The notes below the pieces were generated by a model. The model worked only from the letters and a program-made list of their open reading frames with translations, was not told the origin of the DNA and made no database searches. DNA of 6,381 nt from Anaerolineae bacterium (GTDB taxonomy: Bacteria > Chloroflexota > Anaerolineae > Anaerolineales > Villigracilaceae). Made by a program: the position numbers and the translations under genes. Below are positions 4,889-6,381 of the stretch, piece by piece (within the stretch, counting starts at the first letter, position 1; every line of letters begins with the position of its first letter). The DNA lies in NCBI GenBank assembly GCA_003141915.1, contig PLNY01000140.1, forward strand, positions 6,217 through 12,597. Direction: 5' to 3'.

Positions 4889-6381
4889 ATGAAACGATTA
4901 ATCTTTATTGCTTCAATCATCTTCTTAGTAAGCGCATGCGTTCGATCTACCGCGCCCACGCCGACCCTGACTGAAATTCCGCCAACGCCAACCACGACGC
5001 CGGTCAAGGTTGCGCCGCCCCCGATTCAAATCGGTGCGAGCGATCTTTATGTGGATGGAACCACTCTGGTCGCTGTTCCTTCCGGGACGTTCACCATGGG
5101 CGATCCAAAAGGCAAGGATAATCTGCAGCATCAGGTCACGCTTGGCGATTATTGGATTTACAGCACCAAGGTCACGAACATACAATATAAATTTTGTTTC
5201 GACGCGGGGTATTGCACCGCGCCCGATGAGAACGATAATCCGAACTTCGGCGATCCGCTGCATGGCAGTGAACCGGTCGTCGGCGTGACCTATGCTCAAG
5301 CTGCGTCGTATTGCGGCTTTGTGCGTGCGCGGCTGCCCACCGAAGCCGAATGGGAGAAAGCCGCACGCGGCCCGGATGGGAACATCTATCCGTGGGGAAA
5401 TGATAAACCCACCTGCGATCTGTTGAGCTTCGGCCAATGCGGTCGCGGCTTAACTTCGGTGACAAAATATCCAGGCGGAAAAAGTGTTTACGGCGCGTTC
5501 GACATGGAAGGCAACGCTTTTGAATGGGTCGCGGATTGGTACGACGCGAATTATTATGCCGCTTCTCCATCGAACGATCCGCTCGGACCCCAGAGCGGCG
5601 ACCAGCGCGTGATTCGTTCCGCCGCGTTCGATACCGATGCTTATCTGCTTGACTCGGCGCGTCGCTCCTCCGCCGATCCGGCCAGCCATACGAATGAACT
5701 TTCCTTCCGCTGTGCGGTGGACGATTACAACCTGACCTATTTTGCTCCCTATTGCCAGTCGGTTTCTGCGGTCAATGATGCTTCAAGCGTTTCCTCGATT
5801 TGTCCTGTTCTTTCAATTACGACCCAGCAAAGCTGTAAGAACCATTCCACTTATGTGACCTTCAATGATGATCACCCCGGCGATTTGAAGGCCGGCGTTG
5901 GCGGCATTGCCAATTGCGCATTGATCAGCGGCGCGCCCGGCTCGTATCCGCAGGCGTATCAATGCGCGTCTCAAACCACCGCGGTGATGAATTCAAGTTG
6001 TACGTTCACCGGCGTGGAAAATGCAGCCTGCGCCGCGCACTTTTTGCTCGATCCATCCACCGGACTTTGCAAATGGGATGGGAGTGTTACATTTGGCAAT
6101 CAATGTCTGCCCGCTTACAATTATGATCCGCTCGATAAATGCTGCCGCGTGGTGCCCGGCACGGGCGTAAGTTATCCTGCCTGCCCGGCGGGAACATCTT
6201 ATACCGAAGACATACCGAACCATTATATCTGTCTTCCGGCTTCGATTTCGAACACCGTCACGCAACAAAGCGCGGCGGTGGATCCATCGAAGGCTTGCAC
6301 TGTTCAAGGTGTTAATAAGTGCAAGTTGAATTCCACGATTTGCGCTCAAACATTTGATTCATTTTGTCCCACGTTTTGTAC
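4889..6381 (+). CDS. Second FGE/SUMF-fold lipoprotein with cysteine-rich tail (3' end cut by window edge)
   Basis: The frame is open from ATG 4889 to the right edge (497 codons plus two bases). The ribosome site is weak (AGAGA, 4879-4883). Residues 1-17 are a lipoprotein signal with lipobox VSAC (Cys17) and no twin arginine; residues 18-46 are a Thr/Pro linker. Residues about 60-277 are an FGE/SUMF-type domain: VPSGTFTMG, TKVTNIQY, PVVGVTYAQAASYC, LPTEAEWEKAARGPDG, YPWGN, MEGNAFEWV and LSFRCAV. As in the paralogue at 1112-2671, the catalytic cysteines of true FGE are missing; the equivalent segment reads RSAAFDTDAY (243-252). The tail (278-497) has 18 cysteines in the same order as the paralogue, including CKWDG, CC, PGTG and PACPAGT. 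The paralogue ends one residue after its 18th cysteine, so this gene probably stops just beyond the window. Its role is unknown; it is probably anchored on the outer face of the membrane. Confidence 0.93.
   Translation, partial: MKRLIFIASIIFLVSACVRSTAPTPTLTEIPPTPTTTPVKVAPPPIQIGASDLYVDGTTLVAVPSGTFTMGDPKGKDNLQHQVTLGDYWIYSTKVTNIQYKFCFDAGYCTAPDENDNPNFGDPLHGSEPVVGVTYAQAASYCGFVRARLPTEAEWEKAARGPDGNIYPWGNDKPTCDLLSFGQCGRGLTSVTKYPGGKSVYGAFDMEGNAFEWVADWYDANYYAASPSNDPLGPQSGDQRVIRSAAFDTDAYLLDSARRSSADPASHTNELSFRCAVDDYNLTYFAPYCQSVSAVNDASSVSSICPVLSITTQQSCKNHSTYVTFNDDHPGDLKAGVGGIANCALISGAPGSYPQAYQCASQTTAVMNSSCTFTGVENAACAAHFLLDPSTGLCKWDGSVTFGNQCLPAYNYDPLDKCCRVVPGTGVSYPACPAGTSYTEDIPNHYICLPASISNTVTQQSAAVDPSKACTVQGVNKCKLNSTICAQTFDSFCPTFC

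Noticed and set aside
4875..4892. A five-codon reading frame (ATG CAG AGA ACA AAA TGA) whose stop overlaps the start of the second lipoprotein gene.
   Set aside because: It has no ribosome site of its own and the overlap can arise by chance; nothing suggests a leader peptide.
4925..5570. Long minus-strand open frames opposite the second lipoprotein gene.
   Set aside because: They are shadows of the FGE-fold coding sequence, with low-complexity Arg-rich translations and no motifs.

Overview
The window looks like a piece of a Chloroflexota (Anaerolineae-type) chromosome. This is inferred from the proteins, not from a search: several lipoproteins with long Pro/Thr/Ser linkers, formylglycine-generating-enzyme-fold (FGE/SUMF-fold) lipoproteins, a DUF7282-like lipoprotein, and a TatA carrying a zinc ribbon. 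Three genes are recognisable with confidence: recJ (5' end only, minus strand, running off the left edge), tatC and tatA (both minus strand).

Layout. At 1-284 is the N-terminus of RecJ on the minus strand. A divergent intergenic region (285-416) holds a promoter facing each way and a 47-bp dyad made of two back-to-back operator-like sites. From 417 to 932 is a conserved-looking hypothetical protein with two internally similar halves, closed by a strong hairpin terminator. From 1112 to 2671 is a large lipoprotein with an FGE/SUMF-type fold followed by a cysteine-rich tail, closed by a second terminator. On the minus strand, 4591 down to 2733, lies a cluster tatA - tatC - DUF7282-like lipoprotein, with a hairpin repeat between tatA and tatC. 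A palindromic intergenic element and a good promoter then lead into a second FGE-fold lipoprotein starting at 4889. It is a paralogue of the first and runs off the right edge.

How it fits together. The tat genes encode a minimal two-component (TatA/TatC) translocase for folded proteins. The three lipoproteins carry Sec-type lipobox signals without a twin-arginine motif, so they are probably not Tat substrates. The two FGE-fold lipoproteins lack the catalytic cysteine pair of true formylglycine-generating enzymes. Each carries a tail with 18 cysteines in the same order, which suggests a disulfide-stabilised extracellular module of unknown function.

Most worth a second look: the paired operator at 347-393, the apparently leaderless recJ promoter, the collinear 18-cysteine tails, and the TatA-zinc ribbon fusion. 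No tRNA, rRNA, CRISPR array, transposase or phage gene was seen. No stretch over 300 bases lacks a gene; the longest gap, 4592-4888, holds regulatory sites and a palindromic repeat.
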